Part shown: positions 53,272 to 62,124 of the stretch, piece by piece
Layout: each line of letters opens with the position of its first letter
Position numbering within the stretch: position 1 is the first letter of the stretch
Assembly (NCBI RefSeq): GCF_000312665.1
Contig: NZ_HF536773.1
Location: 545,582-609,581 of the forward strand
Source: Rhizobium mesoamericanum STM3625
GTDB taxonomy: Bacteria > Pseudomonadota > Alphaproteobacteria > Rhizobiales > Rhizobiaceae
Direction of reading: 5' to 3'
DNA: 64,000 bases
Notes under the pieces: model-generated
Database searches by the model: none
What the model saw: the letters and a program-made list of their open reading frames with translations, nothing else
Told to the model about the DNA's origin: nothing
Translations under genes and position numbers: made by a program

Positions 53272-54270
53272 ATGCTGAAATACATCCTTTGGCGCATTGC
53301 TGCGATGGTGCCGACGCTGTTCATCATCTCGGCACTGGTCTTCACGATCATCGAACTTCCACCAGGCGACTTCTTCGAGAGCCAGATCGCCGAGCTGCGG
53401 GCTCAGGGCGAGAGCGCCAATCTTCAGGAAATCGAAGAGCTGCGAAAGCAATACGGTTTCGACAAGCCTGAGATCGTCCGCTACTTCTTCTGGGTCGGCG
53501 GCATGCTGCGCGGCGACTTCGGCTATTCGTTCGAATATCAACTGCCGGTCTCCGAAGTCGTTGGCGATCGTCTCTGGCTGACGATCCTCGTCTCCTTTTC
53601 CACGATCCTGCTGACCTGGTTGATCGCGTTTCCGATCGGTATCTATTCGGCAACCCACCAGTACAGTTGGGGCGACTACGGGTTGACCTTTCTGGGATTG
53701 CTCGGCATCGCCATCCCGAACTTCATGCTGGCTTTGATCCTGATGTACTTTGCAAACATCTGGTTCGGTGTCTCTATCGGGCACTTGATGGACCAGAAGT
53801 TCCTCAACGAACCGATGAGCTGGGAAAAGGCTCGCTCGATCCTCTCGCATCTCTGGATTCCGGTCATTATCGTCGGAACAGCCGGAACGGCCGGCATGAT
53901 CCGGCGGCTTCGGGCCAATCTGCTCGACGAGATGCAGAAGCAGTACGTCGTCACCGCCCGCGCCAAGGGGCTCCATCCGCTTCGCGCGCTCGTGAAATAT
54001 CCCTTGCGCATGGCGCTTAACTTTTTCGTCGCCGACATCGGCTCGATCCTGCCGTCGATCATCTCGGGGGCCGAAATCGTCGCGATCGTATTGTCGCTTG
54101 AAACGACCGGTCCAATGCTCATCAAGGCTCTGCAGAGCCAGGACATGTATCTCGCGGGGTCATTCCTGATGTTCCTCGCCTTCCTCAACGTGATCGGGGT
54201 ACTCGTTTCCGATATCGCCCTCGGTTTCCTTGATCCGCGTATCCGCCTGCAAGGCAGGAGCACCAAATAA
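53272..54270 (+). CDS. Peptide-type ABC permease (DppB/YejB type)
   Basis: 332 residues. First helix about 7-28, periplasmic loop with 'RKQYGFDKPEIVRYFFWVGG', then five helices and the EAA loop 'VVTARAKGLHPLRALVKYPLR' near 222-243. Ends with the helix containing 'FLNVIGVLVSDIALGFLDPRI', typical of DppB. One half of the transmembrane pore. The next gene begins at the base after its stop. Confidence 0.92.
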   Translation: MLKYILWRIAAMVPTLFIISALVFTIIELPPGDFFESQIAELRAQGESANLQEIEELRKQYGFDKPEIVRYFFWVGGMLRGDFGYSFEYQLPVSEVVGDRLWLTILVSFSTILLTWLIAFPIGIYSATHQYSWGDYGLTFLGLLGIAIPNFMLALILMYFANIWFGVSIGHLMDQKFLNEPMSWEKARSILSHLWIPVIIVGTAGTAGMIRRLRANLLDEMQKQYVVTARAKGLHPLRALVKYPLRMALNFFVADIGSILPSIISGAEIVAIVLSLETTGPMLIKALQSQDMYLAGSFLMFLAFLNVIGVLVSDIALGFLDPRIRLQGRSTK

Positions 54271-55443
54271 ATGTCGCCCTTGCCACCGCCCGGCGCACCG
54301 ATGCCGCACTACGTTTCAACCGCACCCTTCGATCCGATGGCGACGGAAGGGATGACGGCTGCGCAATCGCGTATCCACCTTGCCTCGCAAAAGCAGTTGA
54401 TGTGGTGGAAGTTCAAGCAGCACCGGCTCGCGCTTGTCTCCGGCATTTTCCTGCTTGCCCTCTATCTCATGATCATCATTGTCGAATTCATTGCGCCCTA
54501 TGGGCTGCATACCAAGAACGTCGACTTCATCCATTCGCCGCCACAACGTGTCCACTTCTTCAGCAACGGCAGGTTCATCGGCCCCTTCGTCTATGGACGC
54601 AGCATGTCACTCGACATCGATACGCTTCATCGACTCTACGCCGACAAGCCAAACGATGTGCAGCCGATCCGCTTCTTCTGTCGCGGCGATCCCTACAAGT
54701 TCTGGGGATTGATATCGTCTGACCTGCACCTGGTTTGCCCGGCGGTCGGCGGCCAGATGTTCCTGCTTGGCACCGACCGTCTCGGCCGCGACGTGCTTTC
54801 CCGCATTCTCTATGGTGCGCGCATTTCGCTGACGATTGGCTTGATCGGTATCGCCATCAGCTTCTGCCTCGGCATCGTCATCGGCGGTCTTGCGGGCTAT
54901 TGGGGAGGCGTCTTCGATCTGATTGTCCAGCGCCTCATAGAGGTGCTGCAGTCGCTGCCAAGCCTGCCGCTCTGGATGGCGCTGGCAGCGATCATGCCGG
55001 TGACGTGGAGCCCGATCGTCATTTATTTCGGGATCACGGTCATTCTCGGGATCATCGATTGGACGGGACTTGCGCGTGCCGTGCGATCGAAACTCTTGGC
55101 GTTGCGCGAAGAGGACTACGTTCAGGCAGCCCAGCTAATGGGTGCCAGCACGCCCCGCATCATCGGCCGACATCTTGTGCCCGGCTTCATGTCCCACCTG
55201 ATCGCCTCGGCCACGATTTCGATACCAGGCATGATTCTTGGCGAGACGGCGCTGAGCTTCCTTGGCCTCGGCCTACGCCCGCCGATCACCAGCTGGGGCA
55301 TTCTGCTGACAGAAGCAAAGAGCGTAAGTGTCATCGCGTTCTATCCTTGGTTGCTTTTTCCAATTATACCGGTGGTTCTAGTTATTTTGGCGTTCAACTT
55401 TCTGGGAGACGGCTTGCGCGATGCGGCAGATCCCTACAAATAG
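54271..55443 (+). CDS. Peptide-type ABC permease (DppC/YejE type)
   Basis: 390 residues, about 90 longer than DppC. After the first helix (about 52-74) a large periplasmic insert of roughly 100 residues ('PPQRVHFFSNGRFIGPFVYG' in it) precedes 'GTDRLGRDVLSRILYGARISL', as in YejE-like permeases. EAA loop 'YVQAAQLMGASTPRIIGRHLVP'. Ends 'FNFLGDGLRDAADPYK'. Second half of the pore. A glycosyltransferase gene follows after 88 bp. Confidence 0.92.
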   Translation: MSPLPPPGAPMPHYVSTAPFDPMATEGMTAAQSRIHLASQKQLMWWKFKQHRLALVSGIFLLALYLMIIIVEFIAPYGLHTKNVDFIHSPPQRVHFFSNGRFIGPFVYGRSMSLDIDTLHRLYADKPNDVQPIRFFCRGDPYKFWGLISSDLHLVCPAVGGQMFLLGTDRLGRDVLSRILYGARISLTIGLIGIAISFCLGIVIGGLAGYWGGVFDLIVQRLIEVLQSLPSLPLWMALAAIMPVTWSPIVIYFGITVILGIIDWTGLARAVRSKLLALREEDYVQAAQLMGASTPRIIGRHLVPGFMSHLIASATISIPGMILGETALSFLGLGLRPPITSWGILLTEAKSVSVIAFYPWLLFPIIPVVLVILAFNFLGDGLRDAADPYK

Positions 55444-55531
55444 CGGCCAGCCCGGCGGAGCGTTGCTCTGTTGCGTGACGGCCAACAAAACCGGCGGTGC
55501 TAGTATGAACGACAGCGCAGAAGGAGTGCCC

Positions 55532-56740
55532 ATGGCACGGCGCCTGGAAGATGCCCGCATCCTCATGTACAGCCACGACACGTTCGGCCTCGGTCATCTG
55601 CGCCGCTGTCGCGCGATCGCGCATGCTTTGGTCGAGGACTATCGCGGCCTCAACATTCTGATTATCTCCGGCGCCACGATTGCAGGCGCTTTCGATTACC
55701 GCGCGCGCGTCGACTTCGTGAAGATCCCAAGCGTGATCAAGCTTCGCAATGGCGAGTACACGTCGATGGCAGGCCATATCGACCTGCATGAAACCCTGAA
55801 GATGCGCGAGGCGAGCATTCGCCACACCGCCGAGACCTTTCAGCCCGACATCTTCATCGTCGACAAAGAACCGATGGGACTGAAGGGCGAGGTCGAGGAC
55901 ACGTTGGCCTATCTCAAGGCACGCGGCACCGTTCTCGTGCTTGGCCTGCGCGAAATCATGGACGCGCCGCACCTGCTTGATGCCGAATGGAAGCGCAACG
56001 GCATCATGCAGAAGATCGACCAATATTACGATTCCGTCTGGGTCTACGGTCCGCCGGATTTCTACGATCCGCTGGTCGGCCTTGATGTTCCGCCAAGCGT
56101 GCGCAGGAAAATGGATTTCGTCGGCTTCCTGCAACGCAATGTCTCCACGAGCAAGACCTCGATCAATGCGCGGTCGGACAACTACATCTTGGTCACGACC
56201 GGGGGTGGTGGCGACGGGTCAGATCTCGTACACGACGTCATGAACGCCTACGAATATGATCCGACCTTGCAACAAAAGGCCCTGGTGGTTCTCGGGCCCT
56301 ACATGCCCGCGGCCGAGCGCGCCAAGCTGGTCGCCAAGGGATCCCGCATCCCCTACATCGAGGTGATCGAGTTCGACAATCACATGGAAGAGTTGATTTC
56401 AGGGGCAACGGGTGTGGTCGCCATGGGTGGATACAATACCTACTGCGAGATACTCTCTTTCGACAAGCCTGCCCTTATCGTTCCCAGGGTAAAGCCGCGT
56501 GAAGAGCAGCTGTTGCGTGCAAAGCGGGCAAGCGAGCTCGGCCTTGTCGATATGTTGCTGCCAGATCAGTCCGCAAATCCGACGGTGATGTCTGAAGCTT
56601 TGAAGCGGCTGCCGGAGCGCCTGCCGCCATCCAAGAGTGGCTGTACCCTGCAACTGAAAGGCCTTGACCATATCTCGCAGACCGTCGCTCACTGGCTCGA
56701 CGGCCGCAGCCCTCATTTGTCTGTCGTCGGAGCCGAGTGA
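55532..56740 (+). CDS. COG4671-type predicted glycosyltransferase (first copy)
   Basis: 402 residues from ATG 55532, with AGGAG seven nt upstream; in-frame ATGs at 55421 and 55505 lack such a site. GT-B/MurG-like: 'YSHDTFGLGHLRRCRAIAHAL' near the N-terminus, 'DIFIVDKEPMGLKGE', 'VTTGGGGDGSDLV', and the donor site 'GYNTYCEILSFDKPALIVPR' near 310. Transfers a sugar from a nucleotide donor to an unknown acceptor. Ends in a four-base GTGA overlap with the GT4 gene. A second copy lies two genes downstream. Confidence 0.85.
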   Translation: MARRLEDARILMYSHDTFGLGHLRRCRAIAHALVEDYRGLNILIISGATIAGAFDYRARVDFVKIPSVIKLRNGEYTSMAGHIDLHETLKMREASIRHTAETFQPDIFIVDKEPMGLKGEVEDTLAYLKARGTVLVLGLREIMDAPHLLDAEWKRNGIMQKIDQYYDSVWVYGPPDFYDPLVGLDVPPSVRRKMDFVGFLQRNVSTSKTSINARSDNYILVTTGGGGDGSDLVHDVMNAYEYDPTLQQKALVVLGPYMPAAERAKLVAKGSRIPYIEVIEFDNHMEELISGATGVVAMGGYNTYCEILSFDKPALIVPRVKPREEQLLRAKRASELGLVDMLLPDQSANPTVMSEALKRLPERLPPSKSGCTLQLKGLDHISQTVAHWLDGRSPHLSVVGAE

Positions 56741-57999
56741 AGGCCAGGACGTTGTTGCACCGCCGTAAGATTCTCGTCGTGCTGAAAGGCTACCCGCGCC
56801 TTTCGGAAACCTTCATCGCCCAGGAGCTGCTCGGCCTGGAGAAGGCCGGCTTTGACCTGACCTTGATCTCGATGCGTCGCCCGACCGACAAGAAGCGGCA
56901 TCCGGTCCATGACGAGATCAGGGCACGCGTCATCTATCTGCCGGAGTATCTCCACGAGGAACCGATCCGCGTCCTCAAGGGGTTTTTTGCAAGCTTTCGC
57001 AAGCCGGGAATCAAGGCGCTGTGGAAACGCTTCCTAAAAGACCTGGCGCGTGACCTCTCTCGCAATCGCTTCAGACGCTTGGGACAAGCGCTGGTGCTTG
57101 GCCGCGAGTGGCCGGACAATGGCGAATGGTTGCACGCGCACTTCATCCATACGCCTGCCTCGGTGACCGAGTATGCGAGCATCCTGACAGGCGTACCCTG
57201 GACTTGCTCTGCCCATGCCAAGGACATCTGGACATCGCCCGATTGGGATCTGCACGAAAAACTTGGCAGCGCACGCTGGACCGTGACCTGCACACGAACC
57301 GGTTATGAGCACATGCGTACGCTGACAGCTCGCAAGGAAGCCGTGCATCTGAGCTACCATGGCCTCGACCTTGCGCGTTTTGCCCATTTTGGCGGCCAGC
57401 GATCTCACCGTGACGGCAGCGATCCGGCCGACCCAGTGCTCATTCTCAGCGTTGGGCGAGCGGTGGAGAAGAAAGGCTACGAGACGCTTTTGAGGGCACT
57501 TGCACTCCTGCCCCGCGAGCTTAACTGGCGGTTCGAGCATATTGGTGGCGGCGACAAATTGCCGAAGCTTAGGGCTCTTGCTGCGGAACTTAACATTTCA
57601 GATCGGATCAGTTGGAAGGGCGCGCTCGCGCAGGAAGACGTGCTCGACCACTATCGCCGGGCAGATGCTTTCGCGCTTGCCTGCCGTATTGCGTCAAATG
57701 GCGATCGCGACGGCCTGCCGAATGTGCTGGTGGAGGCATCGAGCCAGCGCTTGCCTTGCGTCTCGACCGCAGTCTCAGGGGTGCCTGAACTCCTTGTCGA
57801 CGGCGAGAATGGAATGGTGGTTCCACCGCAGGATCCTGTGGCGTTCGCCGGCGCACTTGAGACTATGATCCGGGACCCAGCCTTGCGCCTGCGGCTCGGT
57901 GATGCCGCCGAACGGCGCGTGCGAGAGCATTTCGATCACGAGGCAAGTATCGGTCAACTTGGCCGGCTATTTGAAGAGGAATGGCAGAAAGCCTCATGA
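56737..57999 (+). CDS. GT4-type glycosyltransferase (colanic-acid type)
   Basis: 420 residues from GTG 56737. 'VVLKGYPRLSETFIAQELLG' at the N-terminus is the mark of the WcaL/AmsK-like GT4 group; the 'HAHFIHTPASVTEYA' segment, 'ILSVGRAVEKKGYETLLRAL', and 'GDRDGLPNVLVEASSQRLPC' with the second Glu of the E-x7-E type motif follow. Involved in building exopolysaccharide repeat units in its characterised relatives. Overlaps both flanking glycosyltransferase genes by four bases. Confidence 0.9.
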   Translation: MKARTLLHRRKILVVLKGYPRLSETFIAQELLGLEKAGFDLTLISMRRPTDKKRHPVHDEIRARVIYLPEYLHEEPIRVLKGFFASFRKPGIKALWKRFLKDLARDLSRNRFRRLGQALVLGREWPDNGEWLHAHFIHTPASVTEYASILTGVPWTCSAHAKDIWTSPDWDLHEKLGSARWTVTCTRTGYEHMRTLTARKEAVHLSYHGLDLARFAHFGGQRSHRDGSDPADPVLILSVGRAVEKKGYETLLRALALLPRELNWRFEHIGGGDKLPKLRALAAELNISDRISWKGALAQEDVLDHYRRADAFALACRIASNGDRDGLPNVLVEASSQRLPCVSTAVSGVPELLVDGENGMVVPPQDPVAFAGALETMIRDPALRLRLGDAAERRVREHFDHEASIGQLGRLFEEEWQKAS

Positions 58000-59129
58000 G
58001 CATGCCCCGCGTTTTCTTTTACGTTCAGCATTTGCTCGGCATCGGGCATATCGCGCGCGCAAGCCGCGTCGCTGGTGCACTCGTCCGCGACGGGTTCGAA
58101 GTGACCGTCGTCACCGGCGGTCTACCAGTGCCTGGCTTTCCCGAAGAAGGCATCCAGACAGTGGCGCTGCCGCCAGTCGTGGCGAGCAATAAAGGTTTTT
58201 CGGGACTTGCTGACCAAAACGGCATAGCCGCCGACGAGGCTTTTTTGAGCCGGCGGCGCGATCTCCTGCTTTCCGCCTTTTTCAATTCTGCGCCCGATGT
58301 CGTCATCATCGAAGCGTTTCCGTTTGGTCGCCGGCAAATGCGCTTCGAGCTGCTTCCGCTTCTCGATGCTATCAAGAAGGCGCATCCAAGGCCGAAGCTT
58401 TTCAGCTCCGTGCGCGATATCCTGCAGCAAAACCGCAAGCCCGGACGCGACGAAGAGACGGTCGCACTGGTCCGCGAGCATTTCGATGGCGTCCTCGTCC
58501 ACGGGGACCCAAACTTCGTTCGTTTGGAGGATACCTTTCCTCTGACATCCGATATTGCATCCAAGATCCGCTACACCGGTATGGTGGCTACAAGGCGTGC
58601 GGCTGAGCCGGAGGAAACCTTCGACATCATAGCATCCGCAGGTGGCGGAGCCGTCGGTCTCGATCTGCTTCGAGCCGCCAATGCAGCTGCCGCCATGCTG
58701 CCGGCGAAGCTGCGGTGGCTACTGATCAGCGGGCCGAACCTTCCGGAGGCTGATTTCGCCAGTCTCGCGAATGAAAGGCCGTCGAACGTAACCCTTGTCC
58801 GCTTTCGCAAGGATTTTCCCTCGCTTTTGCGCGGCGCGCGCGTTTCCATCTCGCAAGCGGGTTACAATACCGTTGGCGACCTTTTGCAAACAGACTGCAG
58901 GGCGATCCTCATCCCATTCGTGGCTGGTGGAGAGACGGAGCAGTCGGTTCGCGCCGAGCGGCTCAAGGCGCTCGGCCTTGCAGACATCCTGCCGGAGGCT
59001 GATTTAACGCCCACGCTCGTTGCAGATGCCGTCAGGGCCGCACTTGCAGCGCCGCAGACAGCCCCGGTGTTGCTGGATCTCGGCGGCGCGGAGAAAACCG
59101 CGGCGATCATTCGGTCAATGATTGCCTGA
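57996..59129 (+). CDS. COG4671-type predicted glycosyltransferase (second copy)
   Basis: 377 residues from ATG 57996. 'FFYVQHLLGIGHIARASRVA' aligns with the start of the first copy, and 'SQAGYNTVGDLLQTDCRAILIPF' is the donor-binding block. 'IIASAGGGAVGLDLL' and 'RDILQQNRKPGRDE' also fit the family. The two copies are clearly diverged, so they probably add different sugars. Third of three overlapping glycosyltransferase genes; 196 bp then separate it from the ABC-like gene. Confidence 0.85.
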   Translation: MSMPRVFFYVQHLLGIGHIARASRVAGALVRDGFEVTVVTGGLPVPGFPEEGIQTVALPPVVASNKGFSGLADQNGIAADEAFLSRRRDLLLSAFFNSAPDVVIIEAFPFGRRQMRFELLPLLDAIKKAHPRPKLFSSVRDILQQNRKPGRDEETVALVREHFDGVLVHGDPNFVRLEDTFPLTSDIASKIRYTGMVATRRAAEPEETFDIIASAGGGAVGLDLLRAANAAAAMLPAKLRWLLISGPNLPEADFASLANERPSNVTLVRFRKDFPSLLRGARVSISQAGYNTVGDLLQTDCRAILIPFVAGGETEQSVRAERLKALGLADILPEADLTPTLVADAVRAALAAPQTAPVLLDLGGAEKTAAIIRSMIA

Positions 59130-59325
59130 AACCCTCGCACTTTGCGAAAATCATGTGATATAAACAACATCCCGGCGAGAATCGGCATGACGACGGCAAG
59201 CCGATTCGCCTTGTTTTCATTACGAGATCCGGTGCTCCGGTTGCATGGTCCTGTTTTCGGCATCCCTCTTTGACTTGCCGCAGGTCACTGCCCCCCGAGA
59301 TCTCCCAGGCAACTGACGGTTAGCA

Positions 59326-62040
59326 ATGGAAAAAAGCCTCGCGCGTTACATCTGGTCGAACACGCGGCTGCAGCAGCTTTGGATCCTAACGGTCGTTGCA
59401 GTCTCGATGATCCCCTATTTTCTGTCCTTCGATCTGCCCAAGCAGATCGTCAACGGGCCGATTCAGGGTTCGGGCTTCGAGGGAGAAGGGGCAACGCAGA
59501 CCTTCATGCGGTTGGCCTACAAGTTTCCGATCATTGGCGAGGTTGAATTCTTCAAGGGCCTCCAGCTTGACCGACTGCAAATGCTGATGGGGCTGAGCCT
59601 CGTCTTCCTTGCGCTGGTCGTCCTGAACGGCCTCTTCAAATTCTACATCAACACTTACAAGGGCCGGCTTGGCGAGCGAATGCTGAGGCGCATCCGCTTC
59701 GAGCTGATCGACCGCGTGCTGCGCTTTCCGCCGGCACACTTCAAGCGCGTCAAGTCGGCTGAGATCGCGACGATGATCAAAGACGAGGTGGAGCCAATGG
59801 GCGGCTTTACCGGCGACGCCTTTGTCTCGCCGGCTTTGCTCGGCGGCCAGGCTCTTACGGCGCTAGCCTTCATCATCGTTCAGAATTTCTGGCTCGGCAT
59901 GATCGCAGCGGCGATCGTCGGCGTACAGGCGGTGGTGATCCCTCGCATGAGAAAGCGCCTGCTTGAACTTGGTCGCGCGCGACAGCTCACTGCTCGCGAG
60001 CTGTCAGGTCGTGTCGGCGAGATTGTCGATGGTATCGGCACAATTCACGGCAACGACACGTCGAATTTCGAACGCGCAGACATCGCCACGCGGCTTGGGC
60101 TGATCTTCTCGATCCGCTATGACCTCTACCAGTGGAAGTTCCTGGTCAAGTTCCTGAACAACTTCCTGGCCCAGGTTACCCCTTTCCTCTTCTACGCGAT
60201 CGGCGGCTATCTGGCGCTGCAGGGACGGCTGGATATCGGCCAGCTTGTCGCCGTCATCAGCGCCTACAAGGACCTGCCAGGGCCGCTCAAGGAGCTGATC
60301 GACTGGGATCAGATGCGCCAGGATGTCCAGGTCAAGTATCAGCAGGTCTACGAACAGTTCAATGTGGAACCGCTAATCGACGGCAAGATCCAGGAAATTC
60401 CGGCAGAGGCGATTGGAACATTGTCCGCTCCGCTCGTGGTCACCAATCTGACGGTAAGCGACGATAGCGGCGCGCGGCTTGTCGATCACGTCTCCGTCGA
60501 GATCAACCCGAACGAAACGGTTGCCGTCGTCGGCCCGAATTCCAGCGGCGCTGAAGCTTTTGCCGAAGCGCTCGGGCGGTTGGTGTGGCCGGACTCCGGT
60601 CGCGTGACGATCGACGGCAAAGACCTTCTAGACCTGCCCGAATCCATTACCGGCCGTCGTATTTCCTACGCATCCGCCGACACCTATTTCTTTCACGGGA
60701 CGTTGCGAGACAATCTTCTCTACGGCTTGAAACATGCTCCCCTGCGGGAGCCTGAGTACGACGGCAACCAGGCTCAGGAAGCCAAGTGGCATGCCGAGGA
60801 GGCTGCCAAAGCCGGCAACCCGACGATGGATATCAACAGCGACTGGGTTGATTATCAGGCAGCCGGTGCGACTGGCCCCGGGGACATTCTGACGGTGATC
60901 CGTCCGGTCCTCGATGCCGTGCTCATTTCGCAGGATATTCTCGATCTGGCACTTCGATCGACGGTCAACACGAGTGTGCATGTCACGCTCGCAGGCCACA
61001 TTGTCGACCTGCGAACGGCGCTTCGCAAGCGCATGCAGGAGTCCGATCTCGGCAATATTGTCGTTCCATTTGATTTCGATGCTTTCAATCCGCAGGCCAC
61101 CGTCGGCGAAAACTTGCTCTTCGGTTCGATGAAGCGACCGCTGATGACCAATCGCCGGTTGGCGGCACACCCCTATTTCCAGACGCTCTTCCGCGACACC
61201 GGCCTCAGCAACGAACTCTATGCTATGGGGCTTGAGATCGCAGAAAACACGGTCGAACTATTCCATGATCTGCCGCCGGATCACCCGTTCTTCCAGCAGC
61301 TGACTTTCATGACGGCCGACGATATCCCGACCTATCAGGCGCTACTGCAAAAACTGCAGAGCCGACATTTCGATGATGCGACGCCCGAAGAGCGTTCCGC
61401 AATTATCCGCCTCAGTTTTGCTTACATCGAGCCGCGCCACCGTTTCGGTCTCCTGACCGACGAACTGATGGCGAGGATCGTCAGTGCGCGAAAACAGTTC
61501 CATAAGAATATTCCGGATGATCTCGCCGCTGTGATCGAGCGATACGATCCGGAGCGCGTCGTCTCTTCGGCAAGCCTGATGGACAATGTCTTGTTCGGTC
61601 GTATTGCCTATCAGCAGGCCGACGCGTCCGACCGCATTCGGGCCATCATGGGCGAGCTGTTCGATTCGCTCGAACTCTTCGACGACGTCTTGGCGATCGG
61701 GCTAGAATTCGACGTCGGGTCCGGCGGAAAGCGCTTGACGATGGTGCAGCGGCAGAAGCTGAACCTCGCCCGTGCGCTTCTCAAACGTTCCGACTATTTC
61801 ATTTTCAACAGGCCGCTGTCGGCACTCGACCAGCGCATTCAGGACCAGATCACCCACAACATCGTGCAAGGGCTGCACAAGGAAGGTGAACGTCCGACGA
61901 TCATTTGGGTGCTATCTAACGCTCGGCTTGCAGAAATCTTCGATCGCATCCTGCTCTTCGACCGCGGCGCCTTGGCTGAAGCAGGCAACTTTCCGCAGCT
62001 TTCCGAACAAAACGGGATGTTCAAGGAACTGTTATCGTAA
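59326..62040 (+). CDS. ABC exporter-like protein with catalytically dead ATPase domain and large insert
   Basis: 904 residues; ABC exporters of this build have about 600. The membrane domain (about 15-315) looks normal. In the ATPase domain all catalytic motifs are changed: Walker A is G403-P-N-S-S-G-A-E-A (no Lys, no Ser/Thr), the Q-loop Gln is A451, LSGGQ is L804-T-M-V-Q, Walker B D-E is N828-R829, and the H-loop His is N865. Overall layout, including 'RQKLNLARALL' and 'PLSALD', is kept. About 290 residues are inserted between Q-loop and signature. The segment G-T-L-R-D-N-L-L-Y-G (458) recurs as A-T-V-G-E-N-L-L-F-G (591) and A-S-L-M-D-N-V-L-F-G (749). The open frame argues for a selected, non-ATPase function, perhaps a scaffold or gated channel. 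Confidence 0.88.
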   Translation: MEKSLARYIWSNTRLQQLWILTVVAVSMIPYFLSFDLPKQIVNGPIQGSGFEGEGATQTFMRLAYKFPIIGEVEFFKGLQLDRLQMLMGLSLVFLALVVLNGLFKFYINTYKGRLGERMLRRIRFELIDRVLRFPPAHFKRVKSAEIATMIKDEVEPMGGFTGDAFVSPALLGGQALTALAFIIVQNFWLGMIAAAIVGVQAVVIPRMRKRLLELGRARQLTARELSGRVGEIVDGIGTIHGNDTSNFERADIATRLGLIFSIRYDLYQWKFLVKFLNNFLAQVTPFLFYAIGGYLALQGRLDIGQLVAVISAYKDLPGPLKELIDWDQMRQDVQVKYQQVYEQFNVEPLIDGKIQEIPAEAIGTLSAPLVVTNLTVSDDSGARLVDHVSVEINPNETVAVVGPNSSGAEAFAEALGRLVWPDSGRVTIDGKDLLDLPESITGRRISYASADTYFFHGTLRDNLLYGLKHAPLREPEYDGNQAQEAKWHAEEAAKAGNPTMDINSDWVDYQAAGATGPGDILTVIRPVLDAVLISQDILDLALRSTVNTSVHVTLAGHIVDLRTALRKRMQESDLGNIVVPFDFDAFNPQATVGENLLFGSMKRPLMTNRRLAAHPYFQTLFRDTGLSNELYAMGLEIAENTVELFHDLPPDHPFFQQLTFMTADDIPTYQALLQKLQSRHFDDATPEERSAIIRLSFAYIEPRHRFGLLTDELMARIVSARKQFHKNIPDDLAAVIERYDPERVVSSASLMDNVLFGRIAYQQADASDRIRAIMGELFDSLELFDDVLAIGLEFDVGSGGKRLTMVQRQKLNLARALLKRSDYFIFNRPLSALDQRIQDQITHNIVQGLHKEGERPTIIWVLSNARLAEIFDRILLFDRGALAEAGNFPQLSEQNGMFKELLS

Positions 62041-62124
62041 TACTCTATTAGAGGGACAATAAGATGGCGCCCCTTGAGAGGTGCCACGATCTAACGCCGC
62101 GCACCGAACAGCGCGGCAGGGGGT

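Noticed and set aside
52258..53976. 572-codon antisense frame opposite binding-protein and permease genes
   Set aside because: Spans two real genes and their junction; no domain.
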